Below are positions 27,080 through 35,069 of a stretch of DNA of 64,000 nt, one piece after another (the first letter of the stretch is position 1; each line of letters begins with the position of its first letter). Both the position numbers and the translations under genes were made by a program. Source of the stretch: JAYFNU01 sp034933305 (GTDB lineage: Bacteria > Bacillota > Clostridia > Oscillospirales > Ruminococcaceae). Location: contig JAYFNU010000008.1 of assembly GCA_034933305.1 (NCBI GenBank), forward strand, positions 1 to 64,000, given 5' to 3'. The notes beneath the pieces were generated by a model, which searched no databases, was not told where the DNA came from, and worked only from the letters and a program-made list of their open reading frames with translations.

Positions 27080-27826
27080 TCAGCTGCCGAGCAGGAAATC
27101 GCTGAGCATCTGCTCGAACAGAAGGATGACCTTGCCGAAAAAAACGTTGGGCATCTGCGCGACGAGCACCTGCCGGACGGGGTCGATGACGAACAGCGCG
27201 TCGGACAGCGAAGCGAGGGCGCTGTCGGGCACGCGGGTGAAGGAGATGACCCGGAAGCCCTGCTGCTTTGCGCGCCGGACGTTGTCGAGCACCTTTTCGG
27301 TCTCGCCGCTCTGCGAGACCGCGAAGATGAAGGAGGGCGACACGTTGGACGTGAAGATCTGCCGCCCGCCCTGTCCCTGCTCGCGGAAGATCATGTAATC
27401 GTAGAAATGCACGCCGTTGAACATGCGGAAGCCGCAGATGGCGAGGCGCTGGGTGATGTAGTCCGCGACGATGTCGCCGAAGCCCTCCCCGACGGCGAAG
27501 CCGTTCTTGTCCCGGCAGTCGTACAGGATGTCGCAGAATTTTTTGTACTGGTCGGCGGGATACGCCGCGGGCGGCGCGCCGTCCGGCTGGGGGCGGGGGC
27601 CGTTCTTCTGCAGGTGATAGAAAAGATCGGTGTAGCCGGCGAAGCCGAGCTTCTTGCACAGCTTGACGATGAAGGAGGTCGAGACGTAGTTCTCCGCCGC
27701 GACCTGCGAGATACCGACGCGCGCGCCGCCCTTTTCGATGTGGCTGATGATGCTCGTGACGACGCCGCTCTCCTGCTCGTTGAGATTGTTGAGGATGAGA
27801 TAATAGTTTTCCCTGCGCTCGCCCAT
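27080..27826 (-). CDS. RpiR-family transcriptional regulator (HTH plus SIS domain)
   Basis: The product is 248 aa with GGGAGGAAG before the ATG at 27826. An N-terminal HTH_6 domain (ISQVAAENYVSTSFIVKLCKKLGF) is followed by a SIS sugar-phosphate-binding domain (LAICGFRMFNGVH, then FAVSQSGETEKVLDNVRRAKQ). RpiR proteins sense phosphorylated sugars or similar ligands. Lying 97 bp upstream of the HAD gene and in the same direction, it is the obvious regulator of the phosphoester importer operon. Confidence 0.88.
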   Translation of the reverse strand: MGERRENYYLILNNLNEQESGVVTSIISHIEKGGARVGISQVAAENYVSTSFIVKLCKKLGFAGYTDLFYHLQKNGPRPQPDGAPPAAYPADQYKKFCDILYDCRDKNGFAVGEGFGDIVADYITQRLAICGFRMFNGVHFYDYMIFREQGQGGRQIFTSNVSPSFIFAVSQSGETEKVLDNVRRAKQQGFRVISFTRVPDSALASLSDALFVIDPVRQVLVAQMPNVFFGKVILLFEQMLSDFLLGS

Positions 27827-27927
27827 GGTGCTTCCTCCCGCGTCGTCCGGCGCGTTCCGCGTTGTTGTGCCCGGCCTCTGTCGCCATTATACGCGCGCGC
27901 AAAAGCGCGGTCAAGCGCGCCGCGGCG

Positions 27928-27963
27928 CAAAAAAGCGCCCGCCGGCAGCCGCCGGCGGGCGCT
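27928..27963 (-). terminator. Terminator of the TetR-controlled redox operon
   Basis: On the minus strand AGCGCCCGCCGGCGG pairs with the complementary arm around a short loop (27934-27963), followed by TTTTTT. It lies 20 bp after the stop codon at 27983. Confidence 0.85.
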
Positions 27964-27982
27964 CTCGATCGGTGTAATTTTT

Positions 27983-28618
27983 TCAGGCCTTCGCCGTGCG
28001 CGCAAGGGCGTCCGGCCGCGCGAGCCCCGCCCGGTCGAGCAGGATGACGCCCGCGAGCAGCGCGCCGTTGCTCACGATGTTGACGCCCTGGGCGAGCCAG
28101 TTCATGGCCGCGGAGCCGTCGAACTTCGCGCTGAGATACCCCATGCAGAGCATCGAGACGAACGCCAGCACGAACAGCGCGGCGGCCGGGCGTCTGCGCA
28201 TGCGCAGCGCCACGGCGAACAGGCACCACTGCATGCCCGCGCAGCCGAGGACCTGAAAGATCAGGAACGGGAGGCTCCCCGCGTACACCGGCACGACCGC
28301 GGGCAGCACCGCGCCGCGGTTGTATTTCGTGAACATGCCGGCGAGCGACAGGAACACGAGCAGAAAGCCGAGCCCCTGCATCGGGAAAAGGCTGTGCTCG
28401 AGCAGCGTGTAGTCGCACACGCCCAGCGCGTAGAGGATCTTCCACAGCGCCTTGTAGGCGCCCCCCGCGAACACGAGGATCGAGCCCGCCGCGAGCAGCG
28501 CGAACGCGCCCTTGACCATCTTGTTGTACAGCGCGCGCTGCAGCAGGACCGCCGCCGCGAAAAAGAGCGCGACGGGGACGAAATCGACGAGCGCCATGAG
28601 CACGGTGACGTCTTTCAT
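27983..28618 (-). CDS. Multi-spanning membrane protein of unknown function
   Basis: The product is 211 aa from the ATG at 28618; two ATG codons are adjacent and the second is better spaced from AGGAGG. Six or seven hydrophobic segments alternate with short charged loops (LARTAKA at the C-terminus). There is no motif that I can tie to a function. It follows the DUF1295 gene by 10 bp and is the last gene of the TetR-controlled operon, so it may take part in the same membrane redox or lipid reaction. Confidence 0.75.
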   Translation of the reverse strand: MKDVTVLMALVDFVPVALFFAAAVLLQRALYNKMVKGAFALLAAGSILVFAGGAYKALWKILYALGVCDYTLLEHSLFPMQGLGFLLVFLSLAGMFTKYNRGAVLPAVVPVYAGSLPFLIFQVLGCAGMQWCLFAVALRMRRRPAAALFVLAFVSMLCMGYLSAKFDGSAAMNWLAQGVNIVSNGALLAGVILLDRAGLARPDALARTAKA

Positions 28619-28628
28619 CATTTTCCTC

Positions 28629-29435
28629 CTAAGATTTGATAAAGCCGGCCTTGTCGAGGTGGTACAGCGGCACGAACGGGAAGAGGATCGGCGTCTTCTC
28701 TACATAGGCCCTGTACGCCGGGTCGCCGCCGTAGTTTTTGTTCTGCCGCAGCTCGAGGCGCTTCGCGCCGCTGAGCATGACGTAGACGATGAGCACATAG
28801 CCGAGGACCGCGACGATCCACTGGCCCGCGCCCTCGAGCGCGCCGACGCCCGACAGCAGCACGCCCGTCCAGAAGAGGATCTCGCCGAAATAGTTGGGGC
28901 AGCGCACGATGCGGAACAGCCCCGTATCGCAGAAGCGCCCGGGGTTCGCGGCCTTGGCGGCGGATTTCTGCCTGTCGGCGGCGCTCTCGAGAATGAGCGC
29001 CGCGATCATGACGGCGAGCCCGACGACGGGCATGACCCCGCCGCGGTCGCCGTTGGCGGCGCGATAGAGCACCGGGGACGTCTGCATCGTATACAGCGCC
29101 GCAACGCACGCCCAGATGGCGATCTTCACGAACACGGGCATCGGCTTCCCCGCGCCCGTCGCCCGGTCGAGGGTCTTGCGGTAGGACGCGCTCCTGTGCT
29201 CGCGCCACAGCAGGAAACCGCCGAGGCGGACGCCGTAGACGACGAACATCGCGCACAGCGCGACGCTCACCCACGTCATCTGCCCGCCGTACAGGCAGAC
29301 GACGGCGATGCCCGCGCCGGCGACGGCGAAGCCGTAGCCGACCGAAAGGAAGTAGACGAATTTGTAAAAGCCGACGGCGCTGAGCAGCGCGCAGACGGCG
29401 AGGACGACAAAGATCCCGGACGGAAACGCGCTCAT
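28629..29435 (-). CDS. DUF1295/steroid 5-alpha-reductase-like membrane protein
   Basis: The product is 268 aa with about six membrane segments. The C-terminal region has the family pattern GLFRIVRCPNYFGEILFWTG and then LRQNKNYGGDPAYRAYVEKT, as in DUF1295 and isoprenylcysteine-methyltransferase-like proteins. The start at 29435 overlaps the upstream stop codon (ATGA), preceded by GGAAGGAGG. Eukaryotic relatives reduce enone double bonds in steroids or lipids; bacterial substrates are largely unknown. Linkage to a flavin reductase-like and an NmrA-like protein is consistent with a reduction pathway. Confidence 0.82.
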   Translation of the reverse strand: MSAFPSGIFVVLAVCALLSAVGFYKFVYFLSVGYGFAVAGAGIAVVCLYGGQMTWVSVALCAMFVVYGVRLGGFLLWREHRSASYRKTLDRATGAGKPMPVFVKIAIWACVAALYTMQTSPVLYRAANGDRGGVMPVVGLAVMIAALILESAADRQKSAAKAANPGRFCDTGLFRIVRCPNYFGEILFWTGVLLSGVGALEGAGQWIVAVLGYVLIVYVMLSGAKRLELRQNKNYGGDPAYRAYVEKTPILFPFVPLYHLDKAGFIKS

Positions 29436-30289
29436 TTCGCCGCCTCCTTCCCATAGCTCTCGATGTAGGCCCTGAAGCTCCTGTCGCCGTAGACGTCGCT
29501 GCCCACGAGCTCGTGCGTGAGCGTCCATTTGGAGAACCGCAGGATCGCCTCCCGGCCGTTTTTCCTGCATTTGTTGACGAACGCGAGCACGTCGAACAGC
29601 CAGGCCGGCGCGCGCCTGATGACGGGCTGCTTGCCCGCCGCCGCAAAGAACATGCGCGCGATCTCCTCGTAGGTGTACGTCTCCTTCCCGCCGACGTTGT
29701 AGGTCCGGTCGCTGTCGTTCATGTGCAGCACGATGAAGTCGGCGAAGTCGGCCGTGTCGATGACGTTGGCGTGCGCGTCGCCCTTGCCCAGCAGCGTGAC
29801 CTCGCCCTTGTCGATCATCGGCCGGAAGACCTTCGCGATGTCGTAGAAATAGCCCGTCGGGCGATAGATGACGTAGCCGAGCCCGCTCGCTTTGAGCTTC
29901 TCCTCGAACAGCGCCTTCGCGTGCAGCATCGGCACCTTCGGGTCGCTGTCGGCCTTGATGACGCTGACGTAGTTGAACTGCCGCACGCCCGCGCGCTTCG
30001 CTTCGGCGAGCAGATTGAGGTTGCCCTGGTAGTCGATGTCGTAATTGGTGAGCGTCGCGCTCACGCCCGTCAGCCCGACCGTCGTGATGACGAGCTGCGC
30101 GCCGTCGCACAGTCCCGCGAGCGTCTGCGGCTTCGTCACGTCGATCTTTTTCGCCGTGTATTTCCCGGCGATGCCGTCGATCTGCTTTTCGGCCATGTCC
30201 GCGGCGACGACCTCGTGGCCGTCGCGCACGAGCGCTCTGAGGATATCCGTTCCGAGCTTTCCGAAAGCTCCCGCCAAAACGATCTTCAT
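29432..30289 (-). CDS. NmrA/atypical SDR family NAD(P)-binding protein
   Basis: The product is 285 aa from the ATG at 30289 (GGGGAGC upstream). The N-terminus is a Rossmann fold with the glycine motif KIVLAGAFGKLGTD; GxxGxxG reads G-A-F-G-K-L-G. NYVSVIKADSDPKVPMLHAK and YVIYRPTGYFYD are typical of atypical SDRs of the NmrA or epimerase-like type, in which the SDR Tyr-x-x-x-Lys pair is often lost. It may be an oxidoreductase or a redox sensor. It lies between the flavin reductase gene and the DUF1295 gene in one operon. Confidence 0.85.
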   Translation of the reverse strand: MKIVLAGAFGKLGTDILRALVRDGHEVVAADMAEKQIDGIAGKYTAKKIDVTKPQTLAGLCDGAQLVITTVGLTGVSATLTNYDIDYQGNLNLLAEAKRAGVRQFNYVSVIKADSDPKVPMLHAKALFEEKLKASGLGYVIYRPTGYFYDIAKVFRPMIDKGEVTLLGKGDAHANVIDTADFADFIVLHMNDSDRTYNVGGKETYTYEEIARMFFAAAGKQPVIRRAPAWLFDVLAFVNKCRKNGREAILRFSKWTLTHELVGSDVYGDRSFRAYIESYGKEAAK

Positions 30290-30300
30290 CTTCGCTCCCC

Positions 30301-31224
30301 CTATCTGTTCTTTTTCTCGCTCGCGCGCTTGTCGTTGATGATCTTCATCTGCTCGACGTCGATGAGCGTCACGCCGTTCTGCTTCGCCCAGTCGACGCAT
30401 CCCTGCAGCGCCGCCTTGAGGAAGACGCGCGGCACCTTGACGAGCATCTTGCAGGCGTCCTCGGTGAACTTGACGTCGGGGTCGATGCGCCCCGCCGCAT
30501 AGACGACGCCGGTGAGATCCGCCTCGCGCGCCGCGGGGATCTTCGCCGCGATCGGCCGGCGGAAGCGCGTGAACCAGAAGTTGGTCGAATCGCGGTAGCC
30601 GTAGTCGACCGGCACGCGCGGGAACGCCGAGGCCTTCACGCCGTTGACGATGGCGTCGTAATATTTTTCCTTCATGAGGATCTTGTCGATCCTGAGGATG
30701 AAGTGGCAGCCGAATTTGCTGGTGATGCCGTTGAAGTCATGATAGGGCGGGTCGATGCCCTCGAGCTGCCCGGTGCGCGTCCTGTCCTTCCACGCGTCCT
30801 CGAGCCGGTCGTCCCACGTGCATTCGAAGACCTGGTAGGCCTTCTGCACGACCAGCGGGCGCTCGCCCGGCGCGAGCCCCTTTTCGAGCGCGAACTTGCA
30901 GCCGGCCATCTTCTCCTTCGAGGTCTCCCCGGGGAAGCCCAGCCGCACGATCTCCCTGAAGTCGCCCGCCGCGTCCTCGACGAAGTTGATGGCGCACACG
31001 CCCGTGCGCAGCAGGTTCTGCGCCGTGTTCGACGAGTTCCGGCACTCGAGGATCATCGCGTAATAGTCCTTGCCCGCGATGTAATAGGGGAAGCAGAGCG
31101 AATAGGCGCCGAGCGACGTGCTGCCGTCCTCGGCGAGCGACGACAGCAGCACCGTCGGCATGGGGAAAAACGCCGAGGTCTGGTAGAAATTGTCCACGAT
31201 GCGCAGGTCCTTGAAGCTGCTCAT
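30301..31224 (-). CDS. Flavin-reductase-like (FMN-binding split-barrel) protein
   Basis: The product is 307 aa. The ATG at 31224 is 7-8 nt after GAAGGAGAG. The N-terminal two thirds follow the flavin reductase-like pattern: FFPMPTVLLSSLAEDGSTSL, YYIAGKDYYAMILECRNSSN and TGVCAINFVEDA. The C-terminal third (from about residue 200) is an extra segment of unclear role. FMN binding is probable; the electron acceptor is unknown. It is the first structural gene after the TetR regulator, 13 bp downstream of it. Confidence 0.8.
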   Translation of the reverse strand: MSSFKDLRIVDNFYQTSAFFPMPTVLLSSLAEDGSTSLGAYSLCFPYYIAGKDYYAMILECRNSSNTAQNLLRTGVCAINFVEDAAGDFREIVRLGFPGETSKEKMAGCKFALEKGLAPGERPLVVQKAYQVFECTWDDRLEDAWKDRTRTGQLEGIDPPYHDFNGITSKFGCHFILRIDKILMKEKYYDAIVNGVKASAFPRVPVDYGYRDSTNFWFTRFRRPIAAKIPAAREADLTGVVYAAGRIDPDVKFTEDACKMLVKVPRVFLKAALQGCVDWAKQNGVTLIDVEQMKIINDKRASEKKNR

Positions 31225-31237
31225 ACTGATCTCTCCT

Positions 31238-31786
31238 TCAATTGATTTCCTGTTTTTGTCCGTACAGGCGTGCCGCCGCGTCCGCGAGCGCCCCGAACGA
31301 AATATCCTTCTGCAGCGCCGCCGCGAGCACCGTCTCCGCGAACAGCGGCACCGACGCGGGGTCGTGCCCCGGCGCGAAGCGCGCGAGCAGCGTCTCGAGC
31401 CGCTCGGCGAGCTGCGTGCGCAGCAGCACATGGCGGTCGGGCGTGATGCCGGGCTCCTGCGCCGTGCCGTTGAACTGGTTCCACACCGGCTCGTAGCGCG
31501 CCGCAAAATCCCCGATCTCCCCGTAGATCCCGCGCAGCCCCTGCGCGAGGCTGTCCGCCGAACGGACGCCCGCGTCCATCGAGGCGAGCGCGGCGAACCA
31601 GTCCTTCGCCATGATCGACGCGATGAGGACGTTCTTGCTCGGGAAATAGTTGTAGATCGTGCCGACCGCCATGCCGCACGCGGCCGCGACCGCGCGCAGC
31701 GTGAAGCCCGTGTAGCCGCGCTCGAACAGGATGCCCTCCGCCGTGCGCAGGATGCCGTCCCGCGCCCCGTCGATGATCTTCGGCAA
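31238..31786 (-). CDS. TetR-family transcriptional regulator
   Basis: The product is 182 aa. The start is a TTG at 31786, about 9 nt after AAAGGGGG. The N-terminal HTH reads FERGYTGFTLRAVAAACGMA followed by VGTIYNYFPSKN, the standard TetR DNA-binding unit. The C-terminal ligand-binding part is variable and gives no clue to the inducer. It sits first in its operon, just after a promoter with a palindromic operator, so it most likely represses itself and the redox genes behind it. Confidence 0.92.
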   Translation of the reverse strand: MPKIIDGARDGILRTAEGILFERGYTGFTLRAVAAACGMAVGTIYNYFPSKNVLIASIMAKDWFAALASMDAGVRSADSLAQGLRGIYGEIGDFAARYEPVWNQFNGTAQEPGITPDRHVLLRTQLAERLETLLARFAPGHDPASVPLFAETVLAAALQKDISFGALADAAARLYGQKQEIN

Positions 31787-31806
31787 TCGGGTGCCCCCTT
31801 TCCGCG

Positions 31807-31828
31807 TTATATGAACGTGTTCATATAA
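31807..31828. promoter_or_regulatory. Palindromic TetR operator
   Basis: A perfect inverted repeat, half-site TTATATGAAC, is separated by a central GT. It lies from 21 to 42 bp upstream of the tetR start codon and starts 3 bp after the -10 element, so bound repressor would cover the transcription start. Confidence 0.85.
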
Positions 31829-31830
31829 AG

Positions 31831-31859
31831 AGTATAGCGGTTCGTTATTTATTTGTCAA
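31831..31859 (-). promoter_or_regulatory. Promoter of the TetR-redox operon
   Basis: On the minus strand TTGACA (31859-31854) and TATACT (31836-31831) are exactly 17 bp apart, an almost ideal sigma-A promoter. The operator overlaps its start site. Confidence 0.9.
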
Positions 31860-31891
31860 TCCTCCGGAGGGATTTTCCGCCCGCCCGGCAT

Positions 31892-31921
31892 AAAAAAAGG
31901 CCCCCGCAGGGAGGGCCTTTT
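31892..31921 (-). terminator. Terminator of the DMT transporter gene
   Basis: AAAAGGCCC pairs with GGGCCTTTT around a 9-nt loop, and on the minus strand a run of T follows. It ends the transcript from 32002-33523. Confidence 0.82.
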
Positions 31922-32001
31922 CCGTTTTTTGAATGACGTTCGTGAAAAACCGTCGGGGCGCGGCGCGTCCCCCGCCGGGGATCTGCCGCGAAGCGGCGGC
32001 C

Positions 32002-32916
32002 TCACCGGCCGGCGGCGTCCCGGGCGTTCGTCTGCGCGGGCTGCGCGGCGGTATCCCGCAGGACGAGCGCGGTGCCGGCGGCCATGACGAGCAGCGCGGC
32101 ATAGAACCGCGGCCCCGGCCGCTCGCCGAGCAGCAGCATGCTGAACGCCGCGCCGAGGAAGGGCGCGACGGCGTAGAAGGCGCTGGTCTTCGCGGCGCCG
32201 AGGTCCTTCTGCGCGCGGATATAAAAGTCGATGCTCAGCCCGTAGGACACGAAGCCGAGCAGCAGCACGGCGCAGACCCACCGGAACGCCGGCAGGCTCT
32301 CGCCGCACAACAGCGCAACGAGCAGACTGCCGAGGCCCGAAAAACAGCCCTTGATGGTGACGATCTGGACGGGGCTTTTGACGCTGAGCCTTTTTGTGCA
32401 GTTGTTCTCGACGCCCCAGCAGGCGCACGCCGCGAGCACGAACAGCGAGCCGGCGCCGAAGCGCAGGCTCCCCGCGCCCTCGTAGCTCAGCAGGATGCTC
32501 GCCGCGGTGACGAGCGCGATGGCCGCCCACAGTCTTTTGGAGACGACCTCGCCGAAAAAGACGAGCGCGACGAGGGACGTCGCGACGATCTCGAAGTTGT
32601 TGAGCAGCGAAACGTTGGCGGAAGCGGTGCGCGCGATGCCGAGCATCAGCAGGATGGGCGCCGCCACGTCGAGCGCGACCATAGCGGCGACATAGGGCAG
32701 CTCCCTGCGCGTGAGGGGCTCCCGCACGACGTTTTTGCCCGCGGCCGCGCTCAGCAGCGCGTACGCCAGCAGGCCGAGCCCCGCGCCGAGATAGAGCAGC
32801 GCCGCCATCATCGCCGGGCCGACGTGCGCAAGCAGCAGCTTCGACAGCGGCACGTTGACCGCGTACAGCGCGGCCGCCAGGATCGCCGACAGCGCCGCGC
32901 GGGTCTGTTTATTCAT
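32002..32916 (-). CDS. EamA/DMT-superfamily transporter
   Basis: The product is 304 aa with ten predicted membrane helices in two homologous halves, as in EamA proteins. The first half starts LSAILAAALYAVNVPLSKLLL and the second CACWGVENNCTKRLS. The ATG at 32916 has GGAGG upstream, and the gene overlaps the end of the preceding cysteine-peptidase-like gene by 8 bp. The family exports metabolites such as amino acids or nucleosides; the substrate is unknown. Confidence 0.88.
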   Translation of the reverse strand: MNKQTRAALSAILAAALYAVNVPLSKLLLAHVGPAMMAALLYLGAGLGLLAYALLSAAAGKNVVREPLTRRELPYVAAMVALDVAAPILLMLGIARTASANVSLLNNFEIVATSLVALVFFGEVVSKRLWAAIALVTAASILLSYEGAGSLRFGAGSLFVLAACACWGVENNCTKRLSVKSPVQIVTIKGCFSGLGSLLVALLCGESLPAFRWVCAVLLLGFVSYGLSIDFYIRAQKDLGAAKTSAFYAVAPFLGAAFSMLLLGERPGPRFYAALLVMAAGTALVLRDTAAQPAQTNARDAAGR

Positions 32917-33523
32917 CTTTTTCCTCCGGCTCGCCGTACAGGATGAGGCCGCCGCGGCGCTCGCGGCCGGTGTTCCACAGTCCGGCGAGAGAGATCCAGC
33001 GGGCCTCGCTGTAGGTGACCGCCCGGACGCGCATGTCCGCGCCGTCGCCGTCGAAGCCCGTGAGCATGAACCAGTGCCACTCGTAATCCGCGTATTCCCT
33101 GTCGGCGTGGCTGAGCGTCAGGCAGGGCACCGGCCAGCCGGCGCCGATGCGCGCCGACACGGCCGCCGCGGCGTCGGCGACCGGGCGCGTCCCCGCGAGC
33201 GAGGTCATGGAAACGCACGCGGGCCTGCCGCGCAGGTAGGCGCCGAAGCCGTCGATGTAGATCTGCGGATCGCTCACGCCCTCGCGGCGCGGCCGCAGAT
33301 AGGGCTTCATGATCCGCGAAAAGCGGACGTAGTCCTTCCGGTTCAGCGCGCGGGTGTCAAAGGGATAAACGCCCGCGGCGTTTTTGTACAGCGCAAAATA
33401 AATGCAGCTGTCGCACGCGCACACCGCCGCGCAGCCGCCCAGGCGCATCATCGGGTCGCCGAACCAGTCCTGGTTGCCGCCCGGCGCGCCGCCGATATCA
33501 AAATAATCCAGCTCTTTTTTCAT
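32909..33523 (-). CDS. Papain-fold (C39-like) protein of unknown substrate
   Basis: The product is 204 aa with no signal peptide. DWFGDPMMRLGGCAAVCACD resembles the Q-x-x-W..GGCGA region of C39-like cysteine peptidases, with the Cys in GGCA as candidate nucleophile, and YEWHWFMLTGFD would supply the His. A Cys-rich stretch (CAAVCACDSC) is unusual. These matches are by eye only. It overlaps the DMT transporter gene by 8 bp, so the two are coupled, but the link in function is not clear. A TATAAT (33573-33568, minus strand) lies 45 bp upstream of the ATG. Confidence 0.6.
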   Translation of the reverse strand: MKKELDYFDIGGAPGGNQDWFGDPMMRLGGCAAVCACDSCIYFALYKNAAGVYPFDTRALNRKDYVRFSRIMKPYLRPRREGVSDPQIYIDGFGAYLRGRPACVSMTSLAGTRPVADAAAAVSARIGAGWPVPCLTLSHADREYADYEWHWFMLTGFDGDGADMRVRAVTYSEARWISLAGLWNTGRERRGGLILYGEPEEKDE

Positions 33524-33684
33524 GCGAATGCCTGTTTCCCGCGGCGTTTTTTCCCGCGCAGGCTTATATTATACCACGTCCGCGCAAAAACGATACAGGC
33601 GTTTGCGCGCCGGCCGTCGGCGGTGTATGATGGAGAAAACGCGGCGCATCCTAAGAGGCGGCGGCGCCGCAGGGGAGGAGAGCC

Positions 33685-33879
33685 ATGGACGGCAAAAAAA
33701 GAAGCGACATCCGGCCGGGGCTGACGGTCGACATCGTGCTCAAATGCGACCAGCCGACGGGGAAGCTGACGCGCGGCGTCGTCGCGCGCATCCTGACGAA
33801 CAGCCCGACGCACCCGCACGGCATCAAGGTCATGCTCGAGGACGGGCAGGTCGGGCGCGTGCAGCGCATCGTGCCCTGA
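33685..33879 (+). CDS. ywbE: YwbE family small protein
   Basis: The product is 64 aa and matches the YwbE (DUF2196) pattern throughout: R(S)DIRPGLTVDIVLKCDQPT, then GKLTRGVVARILTNS, HPHGIKVML, GQVGRVQRI. GGGGAGGAGA precedes the ATG. A weak promoter (TTGCGC 33603, TATGAT 33626, 17-bp spacer) lies upstream. The family is small, basic and probably nucleic-acid binding (KOW/SH3-like), but its role is not established. It is followed by upp. Confidence 0.88.
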   Translation: MDGKKRSDIRPGLTVDIVLKCDQPTGKLTRGVVARILTNSPTHPHGIKVMLEDGQVGRVQRIVP

Positions 33880-33910
33880 GCCGCGCCCATCCGCGGCGCG
33901 CGATTTTTTC

Positions 33911-33939
33911 TTGAACCCGGTTTCCCGTTATGGTATGAT
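33911..33939 (+). promoter_or_regulatory. Promoter of upp
   Basis: TTGAAC (33911-33916) and TATGAT (33934-33939) have a 17-bp spacer, 40 bp before the upp start codon. Confidence 0.78.
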
Positions 33940-33978
33940 AGTAAAAATATACACACAGAAAGACAGGAGAGGATTGTT

Positions 33979-34614
33979 ATGAGAGAAGGCAACGTTTTCA
34001 TTTTCGAGCACCCGCTCATCCAGCACAAAATCTCCCTCATCCGCGACAAGAACACCTCGACGAAGGACTTCCGCGAGCTCGTCGACGAGATCTCCATGCT
34101 CATGGTCTACGAGGCGACGAAGGATCTGCCGATGAAGGAGATCGAGATCGAAACGCCCATCGCAAAGACCAAGACAAGGATCCTTTCCGACAAGAAGATC
34201 GCGCTCGTGCCGATCCTGCGCGCGGGCCTCGGCATGGTCGCGGGCGTGCAGAAGCTGCTGCCCAACGCCCGCGTCGGCCACATCGGCCTTTACCGCGACC
34301 CCGAGACACACGAGCCGGTGCAGTACTACTGCAAGCTCCCGTCCGACATCACGGAGAGCACCGTCTTTCTGCTCGACCCGATGTTCGCGACGGGCGGCAG
34401 CGCCTCCGCGGCCTTCACGTATCTCAAGCAGATCGGCTGCAAGGATCTGCGCATGATGTGCATCATCGCGGCGCGGCCGGCGGTCGAGCGCTTCAAGAAG
34501 GAACACCCGGACGTGCTCATCTACTGCGCGGCGCTCGACGAGAAGCTCAACGAGAACGCCTATATCGTCCCGGGTCTCGGCGACGCGGGCGACCGCATCT
34601 TCGGCACGAAATAA
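33979..34614 (+). CDS. upp: Uracil phosphoribosyltransferase
   Basis: The product is 211 aa, full length, with GGAGAGG upstream. It has LVPILRAGLGMVAGV, the PRPP-binding loop LLDPMFATGGSASAAF and the uracil-binding end YIVPGLGDAGDRIFGTK. The enzyme joins uracil to PRPP to give UMP. It could use the uracil released by the uridine phosphorylases at 15014-16540. It is monocistronic and ends just before the mobile-element remnant, which suggests that the element inserted downstream of upp. Confidence 0.97.
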   Translation: MREGNVFIFEHPLIQHKISLIRDKNTSTKDFRELVDEISMLMVYEATKDLPMKEIEIETPIAKTKTRILSDKKIALVPILRAGLGMVAGVQKLLPNARVGHIGLYRDPETHEPVQYYCKLPSDITESTVFLLDPMFATGGSASAAFTYLKQIGCKDLRMMCIIAARPAVERFKKEHPDVLIYCAALDEKLNENAYIVPGLGDAGDRIFGTK

Positions 34615-34676
34615 CCGAAAAACAAAGCGCCGGCTGACAAAGGGCAGTGCTCGTAAAACAGTAAAATTGAATTTTG

Positions 34677-34716
34677 GCGGAACAGGCATGATTTCGGTCA
34701 TGCCTGTTCCGCTTTT
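34677..34716. terminator. Long hairpin terminator at the remnant border
   Basis: A perfect 15-bp stem (half-site GCGGAACAGGCATGA) with loop TTTCGG is followed on the plus strand by TTTT. It may end upp transcription. It overlaps the last codons of the recombinase remnant on the minus strand, so it probably came with the mobile element as that gene's own terminator. Confidence 0.72.
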
Positions 34717-34890
34717 ATCAGCTCATCCACGGGGATATAGCCTATAAGGTCATACTCAATATGTGCTTCCTGCTTCCGCTTACCGCCGGACTTGCTTGAG
34801 GAACAGGCGGTCTAACTCCCCAATTCGCTTCTCGCATTGTGCCAGCCGCTTCTTGTGTACCCGTATCGCTTTCTCGCTCTGTAATTGGAG
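34698..34890 (-). pseudogene. C-terminal fragment of a large serine recombinase
   Basis: The last 32 codons read KSGGKRKQEAHIEYDLIGYI, then PVDELIKAEQA and a stop. This end pattern occurs in transposon-type large serine recombinases (the DUF4368-type tail). Just upstream, in another frame, is KAIRVHKKRLAQCEKRIGEL followed by DRLF, the coiled-coil part of the same family. The two pieces are out of frame and no catalytic domain is present, so the gene is dead. Confidence 0.7.
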
Positions 34891-35069
34891 CATTTGCCCC
34901 ACTCACGGCGGAAATACCCGCTTCTCATCGCTGCCAAACGTGAAACACGCCTGGCAAGCAATGCTCGTGGCTGTCCACCCGTGCAAACTTGTTGGGGAAA
35001 CACCCCAAGCCCCTTAACGATTTTTGCAGAATCGGCTGCGCTCCTACGGAGTTTAATTGCGGAATTTTT

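Noticed and set aside
34934..34952. A parS-like sequence (CGTGTTTCACGT on the minus strand)
   Set aside because: Only one half-site matches the known parS palindrome; the other half differs, and it lies in mobile-element debris.
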